The notes beneath the pieces were generated by a model. The model searched no databases and was not told the origin of the DNA. It saw only the letters and a list, made by a program, of their open reading frames with translations. From positions 310,001 through 374,000 of the forward strand of contig NZ_FQUT01000002.1 in assembly GCF_900129245.1 (NCBI RefSeq): 64,000 bases of DNA. The letters are read 5' to 3'. Of the stretch, positions 8,416 through 17,451 are shown piece by piece. The position numbers were made by a program, and so were the translations under genes. The stretch's first letter is position 1. Each line of letters starts with the position of its first letter. Source of the DNA: Chryseobacterium arachidis (GTDB taxonomy: Bacteria > Bacteroidota > Bacteroidia > Flavobacteriales > Weeksellaceae).

Positions 8416-10212
8416 ATGTGTGGAATAGCCGGAATCATTACCAATAATGCCCGAAACTATCAGGAAGAACTCAAGAGAATGACAGATGCCATAGCACATC
8501 GTGGTCCGGACTCCTCCGATTTTGAATTTTATGAAAATGCGGCATTAGGACATCGCAGACTTTCCATTATTGATCTTTCGGAAAACGGAAAACAGCCGAT
8601 GTTTTCTAGCACAAAGAACGAATGCATTGTCTTGAATGGTGAAATTTACGGCTATCAGGAGATCAAAGCCCAATATCCGGAATATCCTTTCCATGGAAGT
8701 TCCGATACAGAGGTGATTTTGGCCATGTACCGGAGAAAAAAAGAAAACCTCATCCATGATCTTCCGGGAATGTTTGCCTTTGCCATCTGGGATAATGGGA
8801 AACAGGAGCTTTTCTGCGCAAGAGACAGATTTGGCGAGAAACCTTTTTTCTATGCCATCGGAAAAAATAATGAGTTTATTTTTGCCTCGGAAATCAAGGC
8901 AATCCTAGCTTCAGGATTAATTCAGCCCCAGGTAAACCAAGAAGCAATTTCTTATTATTTACAATACGGATATGTAAGCACGTATCACAGTATTTACAAA
9001 AATATCCACACCCTTCCTCCTGCTCACCAGTTGATCTGGAAAGACGGAGAAATCAATATTTCAAGATACTACAGCTTGCCTGCAAAAGATCGTATTTTAA
9101 GCTTATCAGATGCACAGGAAGAATTTACTTACCTCCTGAAAAAAGCAGTGCAAAAGCAGCTCATTGCAGATGTAGAAGTAGGAAGTTTTTTAAGCGGCGG
9201 ACTCGATTCCTCGTCTATTGTAGCTTTAGTAGCAGAATATCTTCCCAAACAAACCACCATCAGTTTTGGGTACGACCATGAAAACAGCGAACTAAAATAT
9301 GCCAAGGAAATTGCAGAAAAATATCAGACCAATCATATTGAGGTTCATGAGAAAAAAGAAGATTTAGCGACTTCTCTGTTAAAGATTTCCCCATTTTTCG
9401 ATGAACCTTTCGCCGATATTTCTTTTATTCCGCATTTTGAGATCTGCAGAAATGCCCGAAAAGATCTTACTGTGGTACTCTCCGGAGATGTGGGTGACGA
9501 ATTATTCGGCGGCTACAATTTTTATAAGGTTGAAAATCAACTAAGAAAACATTTCAGCTATAAAAACATCATTGCTCAGTTTGGCTTGAATTTATATCAG
9601 AAAATAAAACCTATTTCTTTCCTTTCTCAAAAAAATCTTCAGCACGAAAATATTCTCGATTTCCATCAGAATTATGTGAGAAATGCTTTTAACACGAAAG
9701 AAAAAAATGCATTGGGAGTAACCTCAACGTTTTCATATCCTTATAGCTTCACTCCTGATCCCGATTCATTGAATGACATCATGAGAGTAGATCTGGAAGG
9801 CTATGTTCCCAGTAATATGATGGTAAAATCCGACAGAATGGCCATGGCGAATTCTCTTGAAGTAAGAACACCTTTCCTGGATATTGATTTCGCCGAATTC
9901 TGCATTCAGCTTCCTGAGCAGTTAAAAATCGATAGTGAAAATGATAAAATAATTCTTCGTGAAGCGATGGGATCGTATTGGACAGAAACTATCCGACAAC
10001 GCCATAAGCAGGGGTTTGGAATGAGTGTAAAAAGCTGGTTTGAGGAAGAAAACCTTATCAATTTATCAAATGATCTGTTAAAAAATCCGGATCAGAAAAT
10101 ATTTAATTATATTGATTTTAAAGCGACTCAGAAATTTTTAAATAAAGACCATAAGCACTGGAATATCCTTCAGTTAGCTCTTTGGGCACATAATAATCAA
10201 AATGTTTTGTAA
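8416..10212 (+). CDS. asnB: Asparagine synthase (glutamine-hydrolysing)
   Basis: The 598-residue protein has a glutamine amidotransferase domain with catalytic Cys2 (MCGIAGI) and the RGPD segment, then a synthase domain with the pyrophosphate loop SGGLDSSS at about 260-267. The usual reaction is aspartate + ATP + glutamine to asparagine. Homologues are common in bacterial polysaccharide loci, where they may instead amidate uronic acids or other acidic sugars; context makes this a real alternative. It follows the membrane protein by 14 bases and its TAA overlaps the next ATG (TAATG). Confidence 0.88.
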   Translation: MCGIAGIITNNARNYQEELKRMTDAIAHRGPDSSDFEFYENAALGHRRLSIIDLSENGKQPMFSSTKNECIVLNGEIYGYQEIKAQYPEYPFHGSSDTEVILAMYRRKKENLIHDLPGMFAFAIWDNGKQELFCARDRFGEKPFFYAIGKNNEFIFASEIKAILASGLIQPQVNQEAISYYLQYGYVSTYHSIYKNIHTLPPAHQLIWKDGEINISRYYSLPAKDRILSLSDAQEEFTYLLKKAVQKQLIADVEVGSFLSGGLDSSSIVALVAEYLPKQTTISFGYDHENSELKYAKEIAEKYQTNHIEVHEKKEDLATSLLKISPFFDEPFADISFIPHFEICRNARKDLTVVLSGDVGDELFGGYNFYKVENQLRKHFSYKNIIAQFGLNLYQKIKPISFLSQKNLQHENILDFHQNYVRNAFNTKEKNALGVTSTFSYPYSFTPDPDSLNDIMRVDLEGYVPSNMMVKSDRMAMANSLEVRTPFLDIDFAEFCIQLPEQLKIDSENDKIILREAMGSYWTETIRQRHKQGFGMSVKSWFEEENLINLSNDLLKNPDQKIFNYIDFKATQKFLNKDHKHWNILQLALWAHNNQNVL

Positions 10213-11147
10213 TGTTGGATATTTCTGTAATTATTCCGGTATATAACGCAGGGCAGTTCCTTGAAAAATCGGTCAGTTCTGCCGTACATTTTGATGAAGT
10301 AAAAGAGGTGATTTTAGTGGAAGACAAATCGACAGACAATTCTCTGGAAATTTGCCAGAAATTAGCATCCGAAAATCCCAAAATAAAATTATTTCAACAT
10401 CCTGATAAAGAAAACCACGGCGCCGGTGCAACCCGAAATCTCGGAATTGAAAAAGCAACCGGAAATTTCATTACCTTTCTGGATGCCGATGACTATTATC
10501 TTCCGAACCGATTTGATGCAGAAAAAGAACTTTTTAAAGATGCTAAAACAGAAGGCGTTTTTGGAGCAATTGGGGTTGATTATCTTACAGAAAAAGGAAA
10601 GCAGGAATATCAGATAAAATTCAAAGACGCGCCGCTTACAACAGTTCATTATCCTGCCGAAGGAGAAGAGGTTTTCAGGGGATTGTTAAGCTTAACCTCC
10701 AAAACTTTTGGTACATTTTTTCATTTGAATGCATTAACCATCAGAAAATCTGCATTGAAAAGAGCCCAGCTTACATTCAACAAAAATCTTCGGGTACATC
10801 AGGATTCGGATTTTATTATCAAACTGGCTTACCACTGTTATCTGAAATCAGGAATTATTGATAAAGCTGTTGCGATGAGAGGCATTCATGATGACAACAG
10901 AATAACGAAAATTGTCCAGTATTCGCCTCAGTACAACCAGAGGCAACTTCTTTACTGGAAGTCTCTGAAAGATTGGTCTGAAACCAACAATTTACCATCT
11001 GAATATAAAAAAAGAATTTACTTAAGCTACAAGTCTTATGATTTGGCTCAGAAAAAAGGACTGACAAAATACTGTAATATTGTAATTGAAGGACTAAAAA
11101 ATCCTGAAATATTAAAAACAAAATACCGTTTCAATTATTACAGATAA
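10212..11147 (+). CDS. Glycosyltransferase family 2, tandem paralog 1
   Basis: A 311-residue GT2 enzyme: ISVIIPVYNAGQF start, VEDKSTDNS near residue 37, FQHPDKENHGAGATRNLG near 75, and LDADDYYLPNRFDAE around 93-107 carrying the DXD-type metal site. It shares its layout with the two genes that follow, including a VHQDSDF/LHEDTEF motif near 200 and an RGIHDDNRITK/RGVHEENRITE motif near 225. This copy is the most divergent of the three. Each probably adds a related sugar to the same glycan. Specificity unknown. Confidence 0.88.
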   Translation: MLDISVIIPVYNAGQFLEKSVSSAVHFDEVKEVILVEDKSTDNSLEICQKLASENPKIKLFQHPDKENHGAGATRNLGIEKATGNFITFLDADDYYLPNRFDAEKELFKDAKTEGVFGAIGVDYLTEKGKQEYQIKFKDAPLTTVHYPAEGEEVFRGLLSLTSKTFGTFFHLNALTIRKSALKRAQLTFNKNLRVHQDSDFIIKLAYHCYLKSGIIDKAVAMRGIHDDNRITKIVQYSPQYNQRQLLYWKSLKDWSETNNLPSEYKKRIYLSYKSYDLAQKKGLTKYCNIVIEGLKNPEILKTKYRFNYYR

Positions 11148-12089
11148 ATGAAAGTTTCAGTCATCATCCCCGTTTACAATGCAGAAAAATATGTGACCAA
11201 AGCTGTGGAGTCTGCTCTTCAGTTTGAGGAAGTATATGAAGTTATTTTAATTGAAGACCAATCACCGGACAATGCTCTGGAGGTTTGCAGGAGCTTATCC
11301 GAAAGATATGATCGAGTAAAATTTTTTCAGCATCCCGATAAGGCAAATCATGGTGCTTCAGCTTCCAGAAATCTGGGAATAAAAAAAGCTTCAGGAGATT
11401 TTATTGCATTTTTAGATGCCGACGATTACTATCTGGCAAACCGTTTCGACGCGGAAAAAGATCTTTTTCAAGATCCTAAAGTAGAAGGCGTTTACGGAGC
11501 GCTGGGAGTCCATTTTTATTCGGAAAAAGCCAAGGAACAATATTATAAAGTTTTCAGAAATTCTATTACAACGGTGTATGAAAAGCACCCGCCAAAAGAT
11601 GTCTTTCCCGGACAGCTCAATATGAAGGGTAGCTTCGGGATGTTCAGTATTGATACTTTAACGGTGAGAAGAAATCCCTTACTCAATAAAATGCAGATCT
11701 TTTTCAGGCCTGATTTGAAACTTCATGAAGATACCGAATTTCTTTTCCGTCTGTCTTATTTTCTTAATCTTTATCCCGGAATTATTGATGAGGCAATAGC
11801 TTTAAGAGGGGTTCATGAAGAAAACAGAATAACAGAAATCGGAATTAATAAAAAAATCCCTGCGAAAACGAGATCCATTATGTGGAGGTACGTCCACGAT
11901 TGGGCACAAAAAGAGGAATCAATGCCTGAAAACTTCAGAATTCATATTCAAAGGATGAAAAGAAGTTTTGATATTGCTACTGCTTCAAATCCTAAAAAGC
12001 TGATCATGATTTTAAAATATTTAATTCTTGATTATCAAAGTATCCGGTCCGGTTTATATAATATCAATTTCAGAAAAACTATAATTTAA
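11148..12089 (+). CDS. Glycosyltransferase family 2, tandem paralog 2
   Basis: A 313-residue GT2 enzyme beginning VSVIIPVYNAEKYV, with IEDQSPDNALE, FQHPDKANHGASASRNLG and LDADDYYLANRFDAE at the donor site. The later LHEDTEFLFRLSYF and RGVHEENRITE motifs are shared with its neighbours. It is much closer to the next gene (12107-13048) than to the one before: both contain DVFPGQLNMKGSFG and end in similar SIRSGLYNINFR segments. The ATG immediately follows the preceding stop, so the genes are co-translated. Donor and acceptor unknown. Confidence 0.88.
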   Translation: MKVSVIIPVYNAEKYVTKAVESALQFEEVYEVILIEDQSPDNALEVCRSLSERYDRVKFFQHPDKANHGASASRNLGIKKASGDFIAFLDADDYYLANRFDAEKDLFQDPKVEGVYGALGVHFYSEKAKEQYYKVFRNSITTVYEKHPPKDVFPGQLNMKGSFGMFSIDTLTVRRNPLLNKMQIFFRPDLKLHEDTEFLFRLSYFLNLYPGIIDEAIALRGVHEENRITEIGINKKIPAKTRSIMWRYVHDWAQKEESMPENFRIHIQRMKRSFDIATASNPKKLIMILKYLILDYQSIRSGLYNINFRKTII

Positions 12090-12106
12090 GATACACATTT
12101 TATTCC

Positions 12107-13048
12107 ATGAAAATCTCCGTAATTATTCCCGTTTATAATGCCGAAAAATATGTAACCCAGGCTGTAGAATCAGCACTTCAGTTTAGCGAAGTATATGAAG
12201 TGATTTTAGTTGAGGACCAGTCGCCTGATAATGCATTGCAGGTTTGCCGGCAATTGGCTGAAAAATATGATCGGGTTAAACTTTTTCAACATCCCGACCG
12301 AGGAAATCACGGGGCAGGACCAACAAGAAATCTGGGCTTAGAGAAAGCCACAGGAGATTTTATTGCATTTCTGGATGCAGACGATTATTATCTTCCGAAC
12401 CGTTTCGATGCGGAAAAAGAATTATTTAAAGATCCTAAGGTTGAAGGAGTTTATGGGGCATTAGGGGTTCACTATTATTCTGAAAAGGCAAAAGAACAGT
12501 ATTATCGTCTTTTCGGAGACCAATTAACCACGGTGTATAAAAAGCATGATCCCAAAGATGTTTTTCCCGGACAGCTCAATATGAAGGGAAGTTTTGGGCT
12601 TTTCAGTATTGATTGTCTCACGATACGAAGAGAACCAATGGTAAAAAAGCTAAAACCTTTCTTTAAAACAACTTTAAGGCTTCATCAGGACACAGAATTT
12701 CTTTTCAGACTTTCCTACTATCTTGATCTCTATCCCGGAATTCTGGATAAAGCCGTTGCCGTAAGAGGTGTTCATGAAAGCAATAGAATTACCGCTGTAG
12801 ATTCAAAAAAAATAAAACCTGCCACAACAAGAGTTCTCCTTTGGAATGAAGTTAATACCTGGGCACAACAAGAAAATACGATTCCGGAAGATATAAAGTT
12901 GCACATCAGGAGAATGCACCGAAGCTACGAGATTGCTCTAGCCCCAACCCTAAAAAAATGGGGAATGATTACCAGATACCTCATTACAGATTACAAAAGC
13001 ATTCGTTCCGGATTATATAATATTAATTTCCGTGAATATTTATTTTGA
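12107..13048 (+). CDS. Glycosyltransferase family 2, tandem paralog 3
   Basis: A 313-residue GT2 enzyme of the same length as the preceding one and nearly collinear with it, with the same donor-site LDADDYYLPNRFDAE, acceptor-region LHQDTEFLFRLSYY and RGVHESNRITA motifs. The recent duplication is also visible in the DNA around the start codons (cgtttataatgc). Its last 26 bases overlap the 3' end of the convergent SGNH-like gene at 13023-13973. No terminator is visible between the two converging operons. Confidence 0.88.
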   Translation: MKISVIIPVYNAEKYVTQAVESALQFSEVYEVILVEDQSPDNALQVCRQLAEKYDRVKLFQHPDRGNHGAGPTRNLGLEKATGDFIAFLDADDYYLPNRFDAEKELFKDPKVEGVYGALGVHYYSEKAKEQYYRLFGDQLTTVYKKHDPKDVFPGQLNMKGSFGLFSIDCLTIRREPMVKKLKPFFKTTLRLHQDTEFLFRLSYYLDLYPGILDKAVAVRGVHESNRITAVDSKKIKPATTRVLLWNEVNTWAQQENTIPEDIKLHIRRMHRSYEIALAPTLKKWGMITRYLITDYKSIRSGLYNINFREYLF

Positions 13049-13973
13049 TTTTTTTTGTATACACCAATATTGAATCTGCGATCTGAGCCGTAAAAACTTT
13101 TCCGGATTCTTTGTACATGTGATTTCCGTCGGTGTAGATGTAATCTTTGGCCTTTGGAGAGAAGTCGAAATATTGAACTGAATGCCTTCGGGAGATCGAT
13201 TTCATTCTCTCATTAAAATCCGGAGCATAAGAATTCTCAATCAGCATTGTTCTTTCAGAGCCGGGAATTCTGACGATATATACAGTCCCTTTACTTTTAA
13301 GAAATTTAATAATATCCTCGAAAGCAGTAAGTCTTTTTGAGGATATGTTCTGTGTTTTGGCAATATCATCTCTGTAAAATTCCAGCTTTGACAACTCTCT
13401 TTTTTCCACTGAGTCTTTCTCCATATTAACATTGACTTCCATCCACCCATCTTTGTGCAGATAGGTATTTGATCTTCCTGCTTTCTCTCGTTCCGTAAAA
13501 ATTTTGAACCAGCTTCTTGAATAGTTTTTTAAAAGATATTCGTAATTAGGAGACCTATCATAGCTACACATATTTCCTAAAGGAGAATTTTTACGCTCCG
13601 GAAGATCCTTAGATACGTCCGTATAGGTTTTACTTACAGATAAGTTCCAGGGATCAACAGTCAAGATAAAGATCCCGTTTTTCGTATCAGGATTCAGCTT
13701 TCTTTTCAGTGCTTCCAGATATACAGGACCATAAGGGGATTGTACAACATTAAGTGCAAAATTGTCAAATTTTTGCTGAAGCTTTCCTTGTAAAATTCGT
13801 GGCTGCACGGCCTGTGAACCTCTGGAGTCACCCAAAATAATATTATGAGGTTTTTCAACAGCAAAGTGCATATAGTTATCATCCGTATTTCCATCTGCAA
13901 AAGATCCCAGGACAGCAAACAAGACAATGCATCCTAAAAGATAAAACGATATTTTGAACAAAAATTTTTTCAT
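13023..13973 (-). CDS. SGNH-like protein, partner of the MBOAT acyltransferase (AlgJ/DltD-like role)
   Basis: A 316-residue protein with one N-terminal membrane segment (about residues 4-23). The putative nucleophile motif GDSR is at about 48-51 and a TDGNH segment (Asp 282, His 285) near the C-terminus supplies the rest of a Ser/His/Asp triad, as in SGNH esterases and the periplasmic acyl-transfer partners of MBOAT proteins. I chose the ATG at 13973 over an upstream in-frame ATG at 14018 because the latter lies inside the MBOAT gene; the chosen start is one base after the MBOAT stop. It probably moves an acetyl group onto the exported glycan. Confidence 0.7.
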   Translation of the reverse strand: MKKFLFKISFYLLGCIVLFAVLGSFADGNTDDNYMHFAVEKPHNIILGDSRGSQAVQPRILQGKLQQKFDNFALNVVQSPYGPVYLEALKRKLNPDTKNGIFILTVDPWNLSVSKTYTDVSKDLPERKNSPLGNMCSYDRSPNYEYLLKNYSRSWFKIFTEREKAGRSNTYLHKDGWMEVNVNMEKDSVEKRELSKLEFYRDDIAKTQNISSKRLTAFEDIIKFLKSKGTVYIVRIPGSERTMLIENSYAPDFNERMKSISRRHSVQYFDFSPKAKDYIYTDGNHMYKESGKVFTAQIADSILVYTKKIKINIHGN

Positions 13974-13974
13974 A

Positions 13975-15408
13975 CTAAAACTGAAAATAAATGAATTCAT
14001 TATTCCCGAAATTAGCATAACGGAGAATGATATAGATAATCACCAGGTACAATCCTCTTCTGAGCCAAGGGTTGAATCTTTTTATTTCAAGACCATGAAA
14101 ACGGCTTCTGTTGATCCATTCAACAATAATCATTACACTGATTAATGCCATGACTTTATAAGGAAAATGCGGAGGAATGGAAAGAATGGTTTTACTGAAT
14201 ATTTTTGTGATATATGAGACAGCCTGAGAAACTGACGACGCTCTAAAGAATATCCAGGCAAAGCATGTAAGCGAAAAAGTAACCAGGATCTGAAAAATTT
14301 CTTTAAAAGATGGTAAAATTTTATCCATCGCCACAACTTCCAGGTTCTGTCTGTTTCTGTCCATTAGCAGTAAAGGCATAAAATATAAGGCGTTCAGCCC
14401 ACCCCAGATAATAAAAGTCCAGTTTGCGCCATGCCAAAATCCGGATACAAGAAAAATGATAAAAGTGTTCCGTACCTTCATCATCAATCCTCCTTTGCTT
14501 CCGCCTAAAGGGATATAAAGATAGTCTCTGAACCAGGATGACAGTGAAATATGCCAGCGTCTCCAGAACTCAGCAATATCCCTCGAAAAATACGGAAACG
14601 AAAAATTCTTTAACAATTCTATTCCGAATAATCTTGAAACTCCCAAGGCGATATCGGAATATCCGGAAAAATCCCCATAAATCTGGAAAGCAAACAGTAC
14701 AGCTCCTAAAACCAGATTGCTTGCACTCTCCGTATGATAATGGGCAAAAATTTCATTTACCAATGGTGCACAATTGTCCGCAATAACCATTTTTTTAAAA
14801 AACCCCCAAAGTATCTGTCGCATACCATCTGCGGCCTGCTCATAATTAAATATTCTCTTTTTTTGAATTTGTGGCAAAAGATGGGTAGCTCTTTCAATAG
14901 GTCCTGCCACTAATAAAGGAAAATAGCTTACGAAAACAGCATAATCTATAAAATTTCTTTCTGCAGAAATCCTTTTTTTATAAATATCAATTACATAAGA
15001 AAGCCCATGAAAAGTATAAAATGAAATCCCGACGGGAAGTACAATTTTCAACAGCCATACATTGGCATGAAAACCAAAACCGTCCAACAGATCAGAAAAA
15101 CTTTCTACAAAAAAATTGTAATATTTAAAAAAACCTAGGAAACCGAGATTGATGATAATGCTGAGTGCCAGCCAAAACGTAGCCTCTTTTTTATTTTTGC
15201 TTTTCTCTATCATGATTCCGGAAACGAAATCCAAACCAATAGAAAACATCAGCAAGAAGAGAAATCTCCAATCCCAACAGGCATAAAAATAGAAACTTGC
15301 CACAAGAACAAGCACATTCTGATGCTGATATTTTTTATTGAAAACAAACCAATACAGTATAAATACGATTGGTAAAAAGATTAAAAAACCTATTGAATTA
15401 AATAGCAT
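13975..15408 (-). CDS. MBOAT family O-acyltransferase (AlgI-like)
   Basis: A 477-residue multi-pass membrane protein. Diagnostic segments are FKYYNFF near 95, PVGISFYTFHGLSYVIDIY near 125-143, LVAGPIERA near 167, FWRRWHISLSSWFRDYLYIPLGG with His at about 286, and FWHGANW with the invariant His at about 326. The family passes acyl groups from the cytoplasm to an extracellular acceptor, as AlgI does for alginate. The next gene is its likely extracytoplasmic partner. The length equals that of AlgI/DltB-type proteins. Acceptor inferred to be the polysaccharide made by this locus. Confidence 0.9.
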   Translation of the reverse strand: MLFNSIGFLIFLPIVFILYWFVFNKKYQHQNVLVLVASFYFYACWDWRFLFLLMFSIGLDFVSGIMIEKSKNKKEATFWLALSIIINLGFLGFFKYYNFFVESFSDLLDGFGFHANVWLLKIVLPVGISFYTFHGLSYVIDIYKKRISAERNFIDYAVFVSYFPLLVAGPIERATHLLPQIQKKRIFNYEQAADGMRQILWGFFKKMVIADNCAPLVNEIFAHYHTESASNLVLGAVLFAFQIYGDFSGYSDIALGVSRLFGIELLKNFSFPYFSRDIAEFWRRWHISLSSWFRDYLYIPLGGSKGGLMMKVRNTFIIFLVSGFWHGANWTFIIWGGLNALYFMPLLLMDRNRQNLEVVAMDKILPSFKEIFQILVTFSLTCFAWIFFRASSVSQAVSYITKIFSKTILSIPPHFPYKVMALISVMIIVEWINRSRFHGLEIKRFNPWLRRGLYLVIIYIILRYANFGNNEFIYFQF

Positions 15409-15542
15409 AAAGTCTTCTTAAAAATTATATTCTTTTTATGAAACCCTTATGGTATTATTTAATTTTTTTAGAGTAAAAATATTTTCAGGGAACATTATTT
15501 TAGACATGGTGTATTCATTTATGTTTAACAAAAATAAAAATT

Positions 15543-16571
15543 TTATCCGATTTTCACCCGCTTTAAATAATCTCTTAAAGGTTTTTCCACGGTCTGATAC
15601 AAAATAGCCGAAACCAAAAGCAAGACCGGGATATAAATACAGAATACTTCATTGCTGTCGTGAATCTGAAAATAGTCCCATAAAATCATCCTTAAAATAT
15701 ACAGAACCGGAATATGAACAATATACACGGCATAGCTTATTTCACCAAGATATTCCAGAGGTTTTAGGGAAAATATTTTCGTTAAAAACCCATTGTTGCT
15801 AGAAATCAGGTAAATTAATGGAACAAATAAAACAGCCATCAGCCCGTTGTGAAAGTTTAACGGAATCAGAATTAAGGAGAATAAAACGGCTAAGAAAATT
15901 AATACAATCTTAATATCATGATTATTCTGCCTGAAGTGTTTTACAAAAAATAATCCTGCCAGATTTCCTACTAAAAATTCATTGATATGCCAAAGCGGAA
16001 AGTAATGGCTAAACTCATGGCTCAGCGTATGCGGGCCTTTATACGCCAAAGAAGTGACATAAAGATTCGAAAAAATCTGAGTAACGATCCAGATGAAAAT
16101 AGTAATCAGCCAAATCCTCTTATTCCCTTTTGAGTAAAAATAATTATACAAGACCGGAAAAAGAAGATAAAATAAAAACTCAACAGAAATAGACCAGCCC
16201 GGGAAATTCAAAACCAAAGCTTTTCCGGGCAGCCAGCTTTGAAGTCCGGATAAGTACAAAAACAGTTTATAAAAACTGAAATCAGCATATTTCATGACCA
16301 GATACAGCAAAAGCCCGACAACATACAGTGGATATATCCTGGCAAACCTGTTCCTGTAAAAGTCTTTATAATCGATCTGTGATTTTTTATGATACGCTAC
16401 AATCATAATAAATCCGGAAAGGATAAAAAAGTAACTGACACCGACATTCGCCCTGAGGAAAATGTCGGAGATATATTTAATTTTATATAAAAAAAGATCT
16501 TTATTAAAATGGGAAATAACAATCGCCATGGCAGCGACAAACCGGGTAAATGTAATCTGAGTTATCTTCAC
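15543..16571 (-). CDS. Acyltransferase 3 family membrane protein (OafA/NodX type)
   Basis: A 342-residue protein with about ten hydrophobic helices. It begins ITQITFTRFVAAMAIVISHFN, containing the R-F-x-A and conserved His of acyltransferase 3 enzymes, followed by ANVGVSYFFILSGFIM and FYRNRFARIYPLY, both typical. It should O-acylate a sugar during glycan assembly. The start codon is GTG at 16571-16569 (VKITQ...); no nearby ATG fits the conserved N-terminus. It starts 19 bases after the methyltransferase stop, so it is co-transcribed with it; a 134-base gap with no obvious signal separates it from the MBOAT gene. Confidence 0.88.
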   Translation of the reverse strand: MKITQITFTRFVAAMAIVISHFNKDLFLYKIKYISDIFLRANVGVSYFFILSGFIMIVAYHKKSQIDYKDFYRNRFARIYPLYVVGLLLYLVMKYADFSFYKLFLYLSGLQSWLPGKALVLNFPGWSISVEFLFYLLFPVLYNYFYSKGNKRIWLITIFIWIVTQIFSNLYVTSLAYKGPHTLSHEFSHYFPLWHINEFLVGNLAGLFFVKHFRQNNHDIKIVLIFLAVLFSLILIPLNFHNGLMAVLFVPLIYLISSNNGFLTKIFSLKPLEYLGEISYAVYIVHIPVLYILRMILWDYFQIHDSNEVFCIYIPVLLLVSAILYQTVEKPLRDYLKRVKIG

Positions 16572-16590
16572 GAATCAAAATACACTGAAA

Positions 16591-17361
16591 TTACTTGATA
16601 AATACACCGATATATTTTCCTTCATATTCTACAACCGTGGTTTCGATCGCATTTTTTTCACAGAAATCCTGATAAGCAGAGTTATCTCCGATATCATCAC
16701 TGATGAAAACTCCTCCTTTTCTCAGTCTTTTATACAATTCGCCGTATGCCCAGAATCTTCCGTTATAGCTCTTATCAGAATCATAATGAACCACATCAAA
16801 AGAAGGACTTTCAACGAAAATCTTCGGTAAAGATTCCTTATCTGCAAAACGGAATAGCTTCCAGTTTGGTTTAAGATTTTCTGGAACGACATATCCTACA
16901 TACTGATCGCCATCCTGTGCAAGGTAAGGCATGTCTGAGCTGTATAATGTCCCGTTTCTTTTTTCTAAAGACAAAAGCGCCGCTAAAGACGACCATCCGT
17001 AGGCAACTCCCGTTTCTACAGCATTTTTTGCATTTGCAAATTCACAGGAATAATAAATAAGCTCCAAAGCTCCTGCCCCGCCCATTTTTATCGGACATTC
17101 ATTCTGTCTTCTTTCCGCTTCGGCAAGGATATCAGAATAGATATTTCTAAAAGAATCGATGTCTGTCCCGAAAAGTTTTAGCACCGCTTCTTTTTGAGAA
17201 ACAGCTCTGGAAGCAGCCCAGGAATTCGTTTTTTCTTTTCCTTTGAACGCATTTCCCCTATTTACGGTGTTTTTAACGATTTTTCGACCTAACTCGGGAT
17301 AAAGATCCGGTCTTTTAAGATAAGCTATAAATGTTTTGAGAACTCTTGATACTTCGCTCAC
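16591..17361 (-). CDS. Class I SAM-dependent methyltransferase (Methyltransf_24-like)
   Basis: A 256-residue protein with VETGVAYGWSSLAALL (SAM motif I), SFDVVHYDSDKSYNGRFW and LRKGGVFISDDI, the pattern of the Methyltransf_24 group that modifies sugars or small molecules. I start it at GTG 17361 (VSEVSRVL). An in-frame TTG seven codons upstream (17382-17380) lies inside a strong -7 promoter box on this strand and so cannot be in the mRNA. It heads the - strand block in front of two acyltransferases, which supports a glycan-modification role. Acceptor unknown. Confidence 0.8.
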   Translation of the reverse strand: MSEVSRVLKTFIAYLKRPDLYPELGRKIVKNTVNRGNAFKGKEKTNSWAASRAVSQKEAVLKLFGTDIDSFRNIYSDILAEAERRQNECPIKMGGAGALELIYYSCEFANAKNAVETGVAYGWSSLAALLSLEKRNGTLYSSDMPYLAQDGDQYVGYVVPENLKPNWKLFRFADKESLPKIFVESPSFDVVHYDSDKSYNGRFWAYGELYKRLRKGGVFISDDIGDNSAYQDFCEKNAIETTVVEYEGKYIGVFIK

Positions 17362-17379
17362 TGTGTTAAATTTAAGATA

Positions 17380-17387
17380 CAAAAATA
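17380..17387 (-). promoter_or_regulatory. -7 promoter box for the - strand modification block
   Basis: Read on the - strand the bases are TATTTTTG, a full match to the Bacteroidetes -7 consensus TAnnTTTG. It lies 18 bases before the GTG at 17361. No good -33 TTG is seen at the usual distance. With the oppositely directed box at 17418-17425 it forms a divergent promoter region. Confidence 0.5.
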
Positions 17388-17395
17388 AAGATTTT

Positions 17396-17425
17396 TATGT
17401 TATCTTTATGATATAATTATCTTTG
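17396..17425 (+). promoter_or_regulatory. Promoter for the second + strand glycosyltransferase arm
   Basis: TATCTTTG at 17418-17425 matches TAnnTTTG. TATG at 17396-17399, one mismatch from the -33 TTTG element, is 18 bases upstream. The leader to the ATG at 17452 would be about 20 bases. It starts the 17452-21165 operon, whose four genes overlap or abut. Confidence 0.55.
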
Positions 17426-17451
17426 TAAAAATTTATTAACACAAGTGGTTT

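Noticed and set aside
13974..14018. Longer N-terminus for the SGNH-like protein
   Set aside because: The upstream ATG lies inside the MBOAT gene and would put polar residues before the membrane anchor; the ATG one base after the MBOAT stop is better.
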